Source: Helicobacter rodentium ATCC 700285
GTDB lineage: Bacteria > Campylobacterota > Campylobacteria > Campylobacterales > Helicobacteraceae
Length of the DNA: 64,000 bases
Assembly: GCF_000687535.1 (NCBI RefSeq)
Contig: NZ_JHWC01000008.1
Coordinates: 1 to 64,000 of the forward strand
Direction: 5' to 3'
Positions 34,979 through 47,313 of this stretch are shown one piece after another (position 1 is the stretch's first letter; the number at the start of each line of letters is the position of its first letter). The notes beneath the pieces were generated by a model. That model was not told where the DNA came from. It ran no database searches and worked only from the letters and a program-made list of their open reading frames with translations. The position numbers and the translations under genes were made by a program.

Positions 34979-36670
34979 ATGCGAAGCGACACCATTAAAA
35001 AGGGATTCCAAAGAGCCCCACACAGAAGCCTACTGCGCGCCACAGGGCTAAAAGATGAGGATTTCAACAAGCCCTTTATCGGCATTGCAAATAGTTATAT
35101 TGACATTATTCCCGGACATTTTTTCTTAAACCGCTATGCACAGATTATTAAAGAGGAGATTCGTGCTGCGGGGGGAGTGCCGTTTGAGTTTAACACAATC
35201 GGCGTAGATGACGGAATCGCAATGGGGCATAGCGGTATGCTCTACTCCTTGCCAAGCCGTGAGTTGATTGCGGATTCCATTGAAACGATGATGAATGCGC
35301 ATAGCTTGGACGCGATGATTTGTATCCCAAACTGCGATAAAATCGTGCCCGGAATGCTTATGGGTGCTTTGCGTGTGAATGTGCCGACAATCTTTGTGAG
35401 TGGCGGTCCTATGAAAGCCGGGAAGCTAGAGGACGGCACAATACTAGATTTAAACTCTGCCTTTGAAGCGGTGGGTGCGTTTAGCGAGGGTAAGATTAGT
35501 GAAAAAAGACTACACGAAATAGAATGCAATGCGTGTCCGGGAGGTGGGAGTTGTAGCGGAATGTTTACTGCAAACTCTATGAATACGCTTTGTGAGGCTA
35601 TGGGCGTGGCATTGCCCGGAAATGGGACGATTCTAGCCCTTAGCAAGGAACGCGAGGAGCTTTTGCGCAAAGCAGCGCGCAGAATCGTGGAGATTGCGCT
35701 TGATGAGGAGAAAAGCGAAAAGTTTAGATTCCGCAATATTTTGAACCAAAAAGCCGTGCATAATGCCTTTGTTGTGGATATGGCAATGGGTGGAAGCACG
35801 AATACAATCTTGCATATGCTCGCAATCGCCAAAGAAGCGGAGGTGGATTTTAACCTAGATTCTATCAACGCAATCGCCTCTCAAGTGGCACATATCGCTA
35901 AAATCGCCCCTGCGTTAAGCACGATTCATATGGAAGACATTAACCGCGCGGGAGGCGTGAGTGCGGTGATGAATGAAATTTCTAAAAGGGGTGATTGCCT
36001 TAAAATTGACGCGCTCACGATTACGGGTGAGACTTTGGGAGAACGCATTGCAAACACACAGATTGTAGATTCCAATATTATTCGCCACAATGAAAATGCT
36101 TACTCACAAGTGGGTGGGCTAAAGATTCTTTATGGCAATCTCGCGCGTGAGGGCGCAGTGCTAAAAGTCGCCGCAGTGGCGGAATCTATGAAAGAATTTG
36201 AGGGAAGTGCGGTGTGCTTTAACTCCCAAGAGGAAGCAATTAAAGGCATAGCCGGAGGCAAGGTGAAAGCGGGAAATGTCGTAGTAATCCGCTATGAGGG
36301 ACCCAAAGGGGGACCGGGAATGCAAGAAATGCTAACCCCCACAAGCCTTATTATGGGAATGGGCTTAGGAGAATCAGTCGCGCTCATTACGGACGGACGC
36401 TTTAGCGGGGCAACGCGTGGGGGCTGTATCGGGCATATTAGCCCCGAAGCGGCAGAGGGGGGCTTGATTGCACTCATTGAGGACGGAGACAAAATTGCAA
36501 TTTCTGTTTCAAAAGGCACATTGGAATTGCTCGTGGATTCCGCTATTTTGGAATCTCGCCGCGCACAATGGAAGCCCATCAAAAAAGAAATCAAAAGCAA
36601 ATGGTTGAAGCGATATTCCTTGCTTGTCAGCAATGCGGCAAATGGCGCAACTCTTAAGACGGAGCTGTGA
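34979..36670 (+). CDS. ilvD: Dihydroxy-acid dehydratase
   Basis: 563 residues, full length. Makes the 2-oxo acid precursors of valine, isoleucine and leucine. Iron-sulfur cluster and catalytic motifs are present: [12 protein letters not shown] (about 117-128), [19 protein letters not shown] (about 185-203), [11 protein letters not shown], and [15 protein letters not shown] near the C-terminal third. Alone on its transcript; ilvE lies 11 kb away. Confidence 0.96.
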   Translation: MRSDTIKKGFQRAPHRSLLRATGLKDEDFNKPFIGIANSYIDIIPGHFFLNRYAQIIKEEIRAAGGVPFEFNTIGVDDGIAMGHSGMLYSLPSRELIADSIETMMNAHSLDAMICIPNCDKIVPGMLMGALRVNVPTIFVSGGPMKAGKLEDGTILDLNSAFEAVGAFSEGKISEKRLHEIECNACPGGGSCSGMFTANSMNTLCEAMGVALPGNGTILALSKEREELLRKAARRIVEIALDEEKSEKFRFRNILNQKAVHNAFVVDMAMGGSTNTILHMLAIAKEAEVDFNLDSINAIASQVAHIAKIAPALSTIHMEDINRAGGVSAVMNEISKRGDCLKIDALTITGETLGERIANTQIVDSNIIRHNENAYSQVGGLKILYGNLAREGAVLKVAAVAESMKEFEGSAVCFNSQEEAIKGIAGGKVKAGNVVVIRYEGPKGGPGMQEMLTPTSLIMGMGLGESVALITDGRFSGATRGGCIGHISPEAAEGGLIALIEDGDKIAISVSKGTLELLVDSAILESRRAQWKPIKKEIKSKWLKRYSLLVSNAANGATLKTEL

Positions 36671-36793
36671 GTGAGAGTTTAAAAAAGTTATTTGCCTTAA
36701 AAAACTAGATAGCACAATTTTTGCAACAATGCTACAACTATGTAGAATCTTGTATTCAATCTAAATCCAAGCATTAAGTGGCTGATTAAACTC

Positions 36794-37166
36794 CTATTTC
36801 TTTGTCTCCCATTGCGCTATGAGGTTAGTTTCAATGTTTTCTCTCTCTGCATCTGTGGGAGCATAACTCTCCTTTTTGTGCTACTTACTCCTCAATAGCA
36901 AGAATTACAAAAGATTCTATCTGTTTAAATGCTCTACAAATAAGTCGTGGCACTGCTCTGTGCTAAAACGAGCAAAAAGAAAGCTCCTATCTGTAATAAC
37001 ACCCGCATCAATTTCATTGAGCTTTATATTCTCATCACGCACAAGCTCTACTAGCTCATCTCTATCCCTTTGACTGATAGGTATGTTTTTGAGAATCTGT
37101 GCAACTATTAAGCGCAAATGCCCCCAAACATATTGCGACAATACACATAATCTTATAGATTTTCAT
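36794..37166 (-). pseudogene. Lipoprotein remnant (BspA-like N-terminus)
   Basis: A signal-peptide start at 37166 (MKIYKIMCIVAIC...ALNSC, a lipobox) runs only to a TAG after SKG. A second frame continues DRDELVELVRDENIKLNEID...ITDRSFLF and ends LNR at 36917. A third stretch downstream, ESYAPTDAERENIETNL...QWETKK, ends at 36794. Together they look like pieces of one small lipoprotein; the middle resembles the leader of BspA-type surface repeat proteins. At least one frameshift near 37065 separates signal and body. The remaining 120 bp to ilvD holds nothing recognisable. Confidence 0.5.
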
Positions 37167-37176
37167 TTTGCCTCCT

Positions 37177-38715
37177 TTATTTTGGTAATTGCGCACCACT
37201 TTTTGCACCTTTTTCGTAGAGTAGCTTCTCTATGACTTCACCACTTGCCTTGTCATATTCATATTTTTGCTTCTGCCTATTTATAATATCAAGTGCAGTG
37301 ATATTGGAATGTTTATTTTTAATATTCACATCTATACCATTGTGTATAAGAAAAATAATTTCTTCTGCATTTCTAGTAAATGGTATGGCTCTTAAAACTT
37401 CCATAAGCTTACTTTCTCCATTTTTGTCTGTGGCATTAATATTAGCACCTTGCTTTAATAATACAGCCATTTTGTTTGTAGAATAGCTCCAATACAAAAA
37501 GACTCTATCTAAATATTCTTGCTTAAGTTCTTTGGATTGCACTAAGCCTAATGCCAACTCTGCGATTTCCTCATATTCTTGTATATTTTCTGCACTTCTA
37601 CCTAAGGCTGAAAGCACTATGGATTTACTTTGTTTCTCACTGCCATTGAATGCCCCTTTAGCTAAAAATAGCTCAATCACTTCTTTAGAAGCATATTCAA
37701 AAACAAGCGGTAAATAATCAATTTTCCCTTTTTCTATCACTGCTCCAGATTCTATAAGAAGTGTGATAATATCATTACTTATAATAGGGCTTCCCCACAA
37801 ACTATAAGCCTTTTTCATATCTTGTATTGCTCTATCAAGTGGGGTTTGTCCTGATTTTTCACTTGATGGGAAAAATATATACTCTAAGATGTCAGCTATT
37901 ACTCCTCCGGTTTGACATTTTACATTTGGATTTACTCCGCTTTTTAAAAGCCTCTCTATCTTTTTTGTATCACCTTTGCTTACTGCATTATAAATACTAC
38001 AAGGATAAAAAGCACTCTGCAAATACAAATAAAAGCAAAGCACAGGTGCAAGAATAACCCCCATAATGCCAAAAAATCGCTTAATCTTGGTCTTGCTATC
38101 TTGCCTTTGCAAAAGCTGAATTTCTTTGGGAATCTCACTATCATTTAAAAGTGGAATCTCCCAATTGACAAATGAGCCACGATGGAGTAAAATCATTTGA
38201 GAATCATCTAAAGGCAAAGAAGCGCAAAAACGAACAAAAGTAAAAATTGCCTCCCAGTGTATATTTAACCTCAAATTCACATCTAAACTTGATGTATTGC
38301 GTATGGGTTTATCAATAGAAACTTCTTGTGAAAACTTCTCACACCAATTTTGATTTTGTATAATGCTATGTTTTATAAAGTAGCGCATACCCTCTAAAAG
38401 TTTAATTTCTAATCTATGAGAAATCTTTTTTTGTTCAAAAAAGACAAGAAAACTGCCATTTTCATCACGAAAAATAGTGTATCCCTCTAGTTTTTTAAAC
38501 AAGCTTTTTGCACTGACAAAATTATAAATGCCTTGCAAAATTGCGCCCAAAATAAGACCTATCCCAAATACAATAGGTGCAAATAGTATAGAGTATGCTA
38601 AAGGAATCCCACTTGCTCCGCCTGTTTCCATATACGCTAACATATAAAATAGTGTTCCAATAGGCAAAGCTACGGCTAAACAAGCTGAAATTATCGCAAT
38701 CCACCTAAAAATCAT
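37177..38715 (-). CDS. Membrane protein with ankyrin-like repeats
   Basis: 512 residues: two N-terminal membrane helices (about 5-27 and 40-64), a soluble region (about 70-215), a third helix (about 218-238) and, from about 245, ankyrin-type repeats such as AVSKGDTKKIERLLKSGVNP, TLLIESGAVIEKG, LLKQGANINATDKNG and LIHNGIDVNIKNK. The repeats likely face the other side of the membrane and bind a protein partner. It starts 11 bp after the lipoprotein remnant, suggesting a former two-gene unit. Not assigned to a named family. Confidence 0.75.
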   Translation of the reverse strand: MIFRWIAIISACLAVALPIGTLFYMLAYMETGGASGIPLAYSILFAPIVFGIGLILGAILQGIYNFVSAKSLFKKLEGYTIFRDENGSFLVFFEQKKISHRLEIKLLEGMRYFIKHSIIQNQNWCEKFSQEVSIDKPIRNTSSLDVNLRLNIHWEAIFTFVRFCASLPLDDSQMILLHRGSFVNWEIPLLNDSEIPKEIQLLQRQDSKTKIKRFFGIMGVILAPVLCFYLYLQSAFYPCSIYNAVSKGDTKKIERLLKSGVNPNVKCQTGGVIADILEYIFFPSSEKSGQTPLDRAIQDMKKAYSLWGSPIISNDIITLLIESGAVIEKGKIDYLPLVFEYASKEVIELFLAKGAFNGSEKQSKSIVLSALGRSAENIQEYEEIAELALGLVQSKELKQEYLDRVFLYWSYSTNKMAVLLKQGANINATDKNGESKLMEVLRAIPFTRNAEEIIFLIHNGIDVNIKNKHSNITALDIINRQKQKYEYDKASGEVIEKLLYEKGAKSGAQLPK

Positions 38716-38761
38716 TTATCTCATCTCTTTTTATAACTAGATTGAAACTTTACACAGACTT

Positions 38762-39094
38762 TTATTCTTCCTCATCATCTTCCAAATCCGGTGGGAATTG
38801 AAACAGCGCACTTTCCATTTCCAAGATTCCAAAACGATAAACAATGTGTGCATTGCTCCCTTGATTGCGCAAAGTTTCTATCTCTGTATTCACAAACTCC
38901 TTAAGCCTTGCAATCAAGCCCACAATTTCCTTTTGCCACTCGACGCTCGTGGTAACAAAAAGTAAATATTCTGGATTATTTAAATAAATATCCGGCTTAT
39001 TTGCGCTAAACTCTGTGCGCAGTTTGGTTAAAATTCTTTCATAATCCTGCGATGTTGCGTGGTACAAACTATAACCAAAGAGTAATTTTGCCAC
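38762..39094 (-). CDS. Small conserved-looking protein, function unknown
   Basis: 110 residues, alpha-helical with an acidic C-terminus (DLEDDEEE). No recognised motif. It follows guaB with an 8-bp gap and may be translated from the same message. Confidence 0.6.
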   Translation of the reverse strand: MAKLLFGYSLYHATSQDYERILTKLRTEFSANKPDIYLNNPEYLLFVTTSVEWQKEIVGLIARLKEFVNTEIETLRNQGSNAHIVYRFGILEMESALFQFPPDLEDDEEE

Positions 39095-39102
39095 TTATGC
39101 TC

Positions 39103-41912
<2,810 letters not shown>

Positions 41913-42062
41913 TGGATTCTCCAAAGTAGATTAAAAAATTGCGGAATTATAGAAAATCTTTGTTGAAAAGTTGGTAAAGTAGAAGAGAGATTAAAAGAAT
42001 TTAACTTTTCTCTGTGCTTGTGAGAACTCCGCATTATTTTTGTAACAGAGTGTTTTATTTTT

Positions 42063-42186
42063 CGTCATTGCGAGGTTCTGCAAGGAATCGTGGCAATCTA
42101 TAATACTGCATTTCTTTAAGGATTCCATTGTGGAATTTTCTTTATGCAAGATTATGGATTGCTTCGGGCAAAGCCCTCGCAATGAC
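42063..42186. repeat. Intergenic inverted-repeat element, copy 2
   Basis: Left arm CGTCATTGCGAGG...GGCAATCTATAAT (42063-42104) and right arm ATTATGGATTGC...CTCGCAATGAC (42151-42186). The interior contains a GATTCCATTGTGGAA stretch. Directly followed by copy 3. Confidence 0.75.
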
Positions 42187-42197
42187 AAAAACCATTG

Positions 42198-42363
42198 CGT
42201 CATTGCGAGGAATGAGCAAAGCGAATGACGAAGCAATCTACAATAATGAAAAAAGAAAAATATCACAATGGAATCTTAAAAGTTTGGAATTGCAAAGTTT
42301 TGTAAAGTTTAATGTATGCGGGATTATGGATTGCCACGAATGCTACGCATTCTCGCAATGACG
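42198..42363. repeat. Intergenic inverted-repeat element, copy 3
   Basis: Left arm CGTCATTGCGAGGAATGAG...GAAGCAATCTACAAT (42198-42245) and right arm GATTATGGATTGCC...CTCGCAATGACG (to 42363), in the same orientation as copy 2 and 11 bp from it. The two fill most of the gap between gatA and the SGNH gene. Confidence 0.75.
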
Positions 42364-42481
42364 CGGTGTGTTGCTTTTTCGCAGTAATCTATCATCAAGC
42401 AAAATTAGATTCAACAATAGAATCTTTACAAGCAAGATTCTACATGGACATCGTATCTACCCTACAAGGACACACCAAGCT

Positions 42482-43998
42482 TCACACTACCTTTAAACCG
42501 CAGATTTTAGCCACAAAGGATTTGAGCAAATAAAGCAATATTGCCCCCCCCCCCGCACGATTCGCGGCAATTAAACCCTCACCTAGTTTATAAGAAGTGT
42601 AATTTTTTATTTTTAAGGCTTCCTCATAGTCTGCATAGGATTCTAAAGGAGGAAGTTTTAGTTTTGGATTCTTTGTGATTTTTTCTTGGTATTGTTTTTG
42701 TTCTATTCTGTGGGATTCTTTGATATAGCTTAACACATAGGGTAATCTTATCATTCCCCATAAATTTTGAGAGTTTAGAATCATTGCTTGTCCAAGTTTG
42801 TAGGCTAGATGAGATTGGACACGCAAGGTTGCGCCTGTTAGAGTGTTTTGGTAGTGGATTTGCGGGGCAGCAGGTTTTGGCTTCATTCTTTGGCAATATT
42901 CCTCAATAATCTCTTTCATCGCCTTAAAATCAGGGAGAATATGGCTGAAGTCATATTCGGATTCCACTTCCACTTGCATATGAAGAGGAATTTCATAATC
43001 CCACTTACCTCCACACACAAGGTAAAAACAAACAACATTAACATAGTTAATGTTAGGACAAATTTGCCTATCCTTGTGAAGCCACACACTAGATTCTGTC
43101 ATTGGTTCATTCTCTGTGTTGATTCTAAAGTAAGTTTCCTCATCAACCTCCAAAGCGGAATCCAAAGTATGCACGAGCAAGTGTCCATTATTAAAGACTT
43201 TGATAAGCTTTGTTTTATGATTGCTTAACACAAAACTTGCGCTATCCTTATGCGCTAAACCAAGATTCCATATCTTAACCCCTATGACTGCATAGCCCTC
43301 CACTTCTTTTGGAAATTGGATTTTATCGTTTTTCATCACCTTATAAGTTACTTCTTGATAAATGGAATTACCATAATGTATAGGCGTAAGAGATTCCGCG
43401 CCCAAACATTCAATGGGAGATAGAATCGCAAACTTAGGCAAAACTTCTATGTGGCTTGCATTAGGCTTTAAGTGTTTAAATGCGTTTAAGGATTCTATAA
43501 TCCTCTCACCAACCAAGCGCATTAACGCATACATTTGATGATACACGTCCGTCGTATTATAAAACTGAATCAAACCTTGTGTTTCATATTCTTTGTGTAT
43601 ATCTATGATATTGAAGCCATAATGGTTTGCGTTTGCTTTTAAAAGCGCGTTCAAGGCGGGATTATCATACACAAAAGGCAGAATCAAGAAAATCACTTTC
43701 TTGTTTAGTTGATAAAGCTTTTCGCATAACCAGCAGAGATTCCGCCCTATTGTTTGGAGGCTATGCCCTTGTGGAATCATATGTGAATCATTAATGTTTG
43801 TCTCAATGATGATAAAATCCGCTTCCAAAAGTGCTTATTGGTTTTTTCATTCACCAACTCAAAAAGATTTTGCAAGTTATCTGTACCGCCAAGCGCAAGA
43901 TTAATTAGCTCTATACTCTCTTGCCTTAAGCCTTTTTGCAAACCATTAACTATCACAGAATTACTCCCACCCAACAAAACAATTTTGGTTTTTCTCAT
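42482..43998 (-). pseudogene. SGNH/GDSL-hydrolase-like gene with frameshift and poly-G tract
   Basis: Starts at 43998 in an ATGA overlap with pdxA. The first 55 codons (KIVLLGGSNSVIVNGLQKG...LALGGTDN) give SGNH blocks I and II. The frame shifts near 43840, and the continuation from 43828 has ADFIIIETNINDSH and TTDVYHQM (block V DxxH). One extra A in the AATAAGC stretch would join them. The C-terminal half repeats a YKLGQA/YKLGEG pattern often seen at the ends of Campylobacter and Helicobacter glycan enzymes. An 11-G tract lies 20 codons before the end. A glycan (acetyl-transfer or esterase) role is inferred. Confidence 0.6.
42544..42554 (-). repeat. Poly-G tract (11 G on the coding strand)
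   Basis: Lies near the 3' end of the SGNH gene, encoding GlyGlyGly. A change of one base would swap the last 20 or so residues among three alternative ends, not switch the whole protein off. Confidence 0.9.
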
Positions 43999-44939
43999 TT
44001 TCCTCTTCCTTTAGGCAATAATTTCTCCCCTCTTTTAGCGCGGAAAACTGCCTCTTTTACCGCATTTAAATAACTTGTGGAATCCGCCTTACCCTTATAG
44101 GCAATATCAAACGCTGTGCCGTGATCCACAGAAGTGCGGATAATGGGAAGGTTAAGCGTTAGATTAATACTTTCTTTAAAATACAAAGTCTTAAGCGGAA
44201 TCAATCCTTGGTCGTGATACATCGCCACATAATAGCGCAAATGCTTCCCGACAAAAGCGGTATCTGGCACAAGTGCGCCGATATACACTTCCTTTCCCAA
44301 AGCGGCATTAGCATTTTTTATCGCGGCATTAATGGCTTCCTCCTCCTTGCCTAGCACACCAAAATCCCCCGCGTGAGGATTTAGCCCTAGCACACCGCAA
44401 GGTGCTTTGGTGATAAAAGGTGCAAGGTTTAGCAAAAACTGCGTTAGCGATTCCGTATTTATGGAATCTGGCACACTTTTAAGTGGGATATGGTCGCTAA
44501 AGAGTGCAACATAAAGCCTAGGAGAACCTAGCACCATCATCGCCTTATTATCTTTGCCTAGCACATCGCGCAAAGCTTCCGTATGTCCCGCATAAGGAAT
44601 CCCGGCTAACTGCCACGCTTTTTTGTGGATTGGCAATGTAACGAGTGCCTTGGCTTCACCTTGCAATGTGAGATTGAGCGCACTCAAAAAACTAGCATAA
44701 GAATACGCACCACTCTCTTGAGTGATTTTTGCAGGTAGGATAGGAGGAATCTTAATATTGGGAGAAAGGCATTTTAAATGTTTGGGTAGCTTCACTTGAA
44801 GTATTCTAGCCGCTTCCTTCAGCAACTCTTTATCCGCACAATAAAGCGGAGTGCAGATTTTAGAAATTACCTTGTGATTCTTAAGCAGGATCTCCAAACC
44901 TACGCCATTAGAATCCCCAACACTGATTGCGATTTTCAT
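43995..44939 (-). CDS. pdxA: 4-hydroxythreonine-4-phosphate dehydrogenase
   Basis: 314 residues. Oxidises 4-phosphohydroxythreonine in vitamin B6 synthesis. The family opening MKIAISVGDSNGVGLEI, the metal/substrate motif GHTEAL, VALFSDHIPL, the LGLNPHAGDFGVLG segment and YHDQGLIPLK are visible. It shares its stop with the start of the SGNH gene. pdxJ is not in the window. Confidence 0.94.
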   Translation of the reverse strand: MKIAISVGDSNGVGLEILLKNHKVISKICTPLYCADKELLKEAARILQVKLPKHLKCLSPNIKIPPILPAKITQESGAYSYASFLSALNLTLQGEAKALVTLPIHKKAWQLAGIPYAGHTEALRDVLGKDNKAMMVLGSPRLYVALFSDHIPLKSVPDSINTESLTQFLLNLAPFITKAPCGVLGLNPHAGDFGVLGKEEEAINAAIKNANAALGKEVYIGALVPDTAFVGKHLRYYVAMYHDQGLIPLKTLYFKESINLTLNLPIIRTSVDHGTAFDIAYKGKADSTSYLNAVKEAVFRAKRGEKLLPKGRGK

Positions 44940-44949
44940 CTGCCCTCCC

Positions 44950-45483
44950 TTAATAACACGCCCCTTTGGTTTCTAAAATAAATTCTGTATTGGGTTTTGG
45001 AGAGGGGACAATGAGTTTAAACTCCATAGACTCTAGCTTTTTAAGCGGAACTTTGTAAGTTTCTATGTGCATAAATTTTGGTTTAATCTTGTATTTGAGT
45101 TGTTTAATTTTTTTAAGCCCAGCAGGGATAAAATTCACGCTCAACACACACCCTCTAAAGTCAAACATTCCAACATTTGTAAATTGCCCCTCAATATAAT
45201 ACACATCATCATAATGTAATTTTTCATTATTTAAAAGTGTCAAATCTATCTGTTTAAGATAAGATTCCATAATCTTTTGATAAATCAAAGGAGAAGAGAC
45301 AAGTAAAACTCCACTAATAACAAATGTTAAGGTTGCAAGAATTGCATTAAAACGAAATGCTACACTCAAGAGAAAAAACAACAAAATAAATAAAAAAATG
45401 CAACTAAGCACTAAATAATCGGGTAGAGAAAAATAATGGATTGTATTGGTTAAAGTGATTAAATAATTTTTTACTTCATTCAT
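44950..45483 (-). CDS. DUF2393-type membrane protein
   Basis: 177 residues with two N-terminal membrane helices (about 24-44 and 49-68) and a soluble C-terminal part (about 85-177) with IEGQFTNVGMFDFRGCVLSV. Matches my memory of the Campylobacterota DUF2393 family, whose function is unknown. Lies 10 bp from pdxA in a compact minus-strand run. Confidence 0.65.
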   Translation of the reverse strand: MNEVKNYLITLTNTIHYFSLPDYLVLSCIFLFILLFFLLSVAFRFNAILATLTFVISGVLLVSSPLIYQKIMESYLKQIDLTLLNNEKLHYDDVYYIEGQFTNVGMFDFRGCVLSVNFIPAGLKKIKQLKYKIKPKFMHIETYKVPLKKLESMEFKLIVPSPKPNTEFILETKGACY

Positions 45484-45505
45484 AATGGATTATCCAACCT
45501 TTTAA

Positions 45506-46204
45506 CTACCTTTCCTCTCGCGATTCTTTTTCCGCGATTCCACTTAGCCCAAAGCGGCGCACAATCTCTTGCCTCACTAAATCGGGTGAAACATCGCGGT
45601 AGCTTAAGCCCACAAGCGCGTGATAAAGCAAATCCGCCGCTTCATAAATAATCTCTTTAGAATCCCTATCCTTAATGGCAAAGCTAAGCTCTGCAGCTTC
45701 CTCCACAATTTTTTTTGCAATTGTATTTTCGCCTTTATGGTAGAGTTTTGCAGTGTAGGAAGTCTTTGGGTCTGCGCCCTTGCGTTCTAAAAGCGTATGG
45801 TATAGTGTATCCACTGCACCATAAATTGCCTGTGTATTAAGAATGGAATCGCGATTCTCTTTTATCGTGGAATCCGCAAGAGAAATGGCGCGATAAAAGC
45901 AACTTTTCGCACCCGTATGACAAGCCACACCCTCTTGCTCTACTTGTAAAAGCAGACTATCCTTATCGCAATCTAGGGCGAGGGCGTGGATTTTTTGCGT
46001 GTGTCCGCTTTGTTCGCCCTTTTTCCAAATGCGCTGCTTGGAGCGCGAAAAATAATGCGCAAAACCGCTTTGCAAACTTAGGCTTAAAGCCTCTTGATTC
46101 ATAAAGCCTAGCATTAAGACTTCTTGCGTTTTATAATCTTGCGCTACGGCAGGAATCAAGCCACCAAGTTTCTCCCACGCAATTTGCTCCAAAATTTCTT
46201 GCAC
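45506..46204 (-). CDS. hisIE: Bifunctional phosphoribosyl-AMP cyclohydrolase / phosphoribosyl-ATP pyrophosphatase
   Basis: 232 residues. The N-terminal HisI domain (about 1-115) has VLMLGFMNQEAL, HYFSRSKQRIWKKGEQSGH and the metal-binding DCDKDSLLLQVEQEGVACHTG. The C-terminal HisE domain (about 130-225) has KVVEEAAEL-type KIVEEAAELSFA and YEAADLLYHALV. Does steps 2 and 3 of histidine synthesis. hisS is elsewhere in the window, but no other his gene is nearby. Confidence 0.95.
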   Translation of the reverse strand: MQEILEQIAWEKLGGLIPAVAQDYKTQEVLMLGFMNQEALSLSLQSGFAHYFSRSKQRIWKKGEQSGHTQKIHALALDCDKDSLLLQVEQEGVACHTGAKSCFYRAISLADSTIKENRDSILNTQAIYGAVDTLYHTLLERKGADPKTSYTAKLYHKGENTIAKKIVEEAAELSFAIKDRDSKEIIYEAADLLYHALVGLSYRDVSPDLVRQEIVRRFGLSGIAEKESREER

Positions 46205-46215
46205 TTAATGTCCCC

Positions 46216-47304
46216 TTAATTGCTCACAGAGGTTGCGCGTTGATTATCTTTGGAATCTAGCCAAATATTTGGCGTTGCACCACCGGGAGTTAAGAAAATT
46301 TTTGCATCACGATTGTTTTGCAATGCCTCATTAAACTTCCCTTGCACTTCAATCTGACGCAACTGCAAAAGAGGATTATTTAAGCTTTGAGAAATCAAGC
46401 GATTCGCTTTAGCTTGTGCGTCTGCCTCAATAATAGTCGCGTCTGCAACACCTTTTGCAAGGGCGGCTTTTTTCTCCGCTTCTTGTTTCGCGCGTTCTAC
46501 CTCATATCTCGCCCTTTCTGCCTCTTGACGCGCAACTTGTACGCGTTCAATTTGCTCCTTAATCGCAACAGGCAAGACGATTTCTGTGAGTTGAATAGAA
46601 ACCAATTCCACAGGGCGATTCTCAAGCCCATTAATGTTTTCGCGGAATTTTTGGTCAATAAGTGTGGCAATCTCATTACGTTTTGTGGGTAGCTCCTCTG
46701 CGGGAAAGCTTCCTACAACATTGCGCACGATTTCACGAATCACGGGAGTAATGATTCTCTCCTCCCAATTCTGTCCCCAAGTCGCAATCGTTTGAGGCAC
46801 GCTTAAAGGATCTAGCCGATATTGCACCGCAAGTTCCACAGACACGGACAAACCCCTAGAATCCAAAACGCTAATGGCTTGATTTTTCAAACTTCCCTCA
46901 TCGCGATTCCGATAACTAGAACCCTCCACGCTCGTAAATTCTGCGATTCTAACTTTTGTATTCACGGCAATAATTTTTTGAATGCCCGGAATATAAAAAT
47001 GAATGCCCGGTTGCAAAGGAGTTGGATCAAATTCCCCTGTAGTAATTTTCACGCCTACTTCTCCGCTGTTAATAATCGTAAAAGGCTTGAGTAAAAAGAA
47101 TAAAACAATCAAAATGACCGCGACATAAACCCCCGCCATTTTTTTGGCATTTGGCATTGAAAAGTTAGGCATTTTAGGTGCTTGGAATCCGCGATTCCGA
47201 TTATTTCCACCATTGCCACCACCGCCGTTAGAGGAATTATCCTCATTAGAGTTGTGATAATTTTTATTCTTTTGTCTTAAATGTTCATTTAAATCAATCG
47301 GCAT
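46216..47304 (-). CDS. SPFH/prohibitin-domain membrane protein
   Basis: About 362 residues from the ATG at 47304 (AAAGG upstream). A Gly/Asn-rich cytoplasmic start (about 18-40) is followed by one membrane helix (about 57-77), the SPFH/band 7 domain (about 80-265) and a charged coiled coil (about 250-300) with the repeat VERAKQEAEKKAAL. Prohibitin-like proteins form large membrane scaffolds or modulate FtsH-type proteases. Situated 3 kb from pdxA in the hisIE-ilvE run. Confidence 0.85.
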   Translation of the reverse strand: MPIDLNEHLRQKNKNYHNSNEDNSSNGGGGNGGNNRNRGFQAPKMPNFSMPNAKKMAGVYVAVILIVLFFLLKPFTIINSGEVGVKITTGEFDPTPLQPGIHFYIPGIQKIIAVNTKVRIAEFTSVEGSSYRNRDEGSLKNQAISVLDSRGLSVSVELAVQYRLDPLSVPQTIATWGQNWEERIITPVIREIVRNVVGSFPAEELPTKRNEIATLIDQKFRENINGLENRPVELVSIQLTEIVLPVAIKEQIERVQVARQEAERARYEVERAKQEAEKKAALAKGVADATIIEADAQAKANRLISQSLNNPLLQLRQIEVQGKFNEALQNNRDAKIFLTPGGATPNIWLDSKDNQRATSVSN

Positions 47305-47313
47305 AAGCAACCT

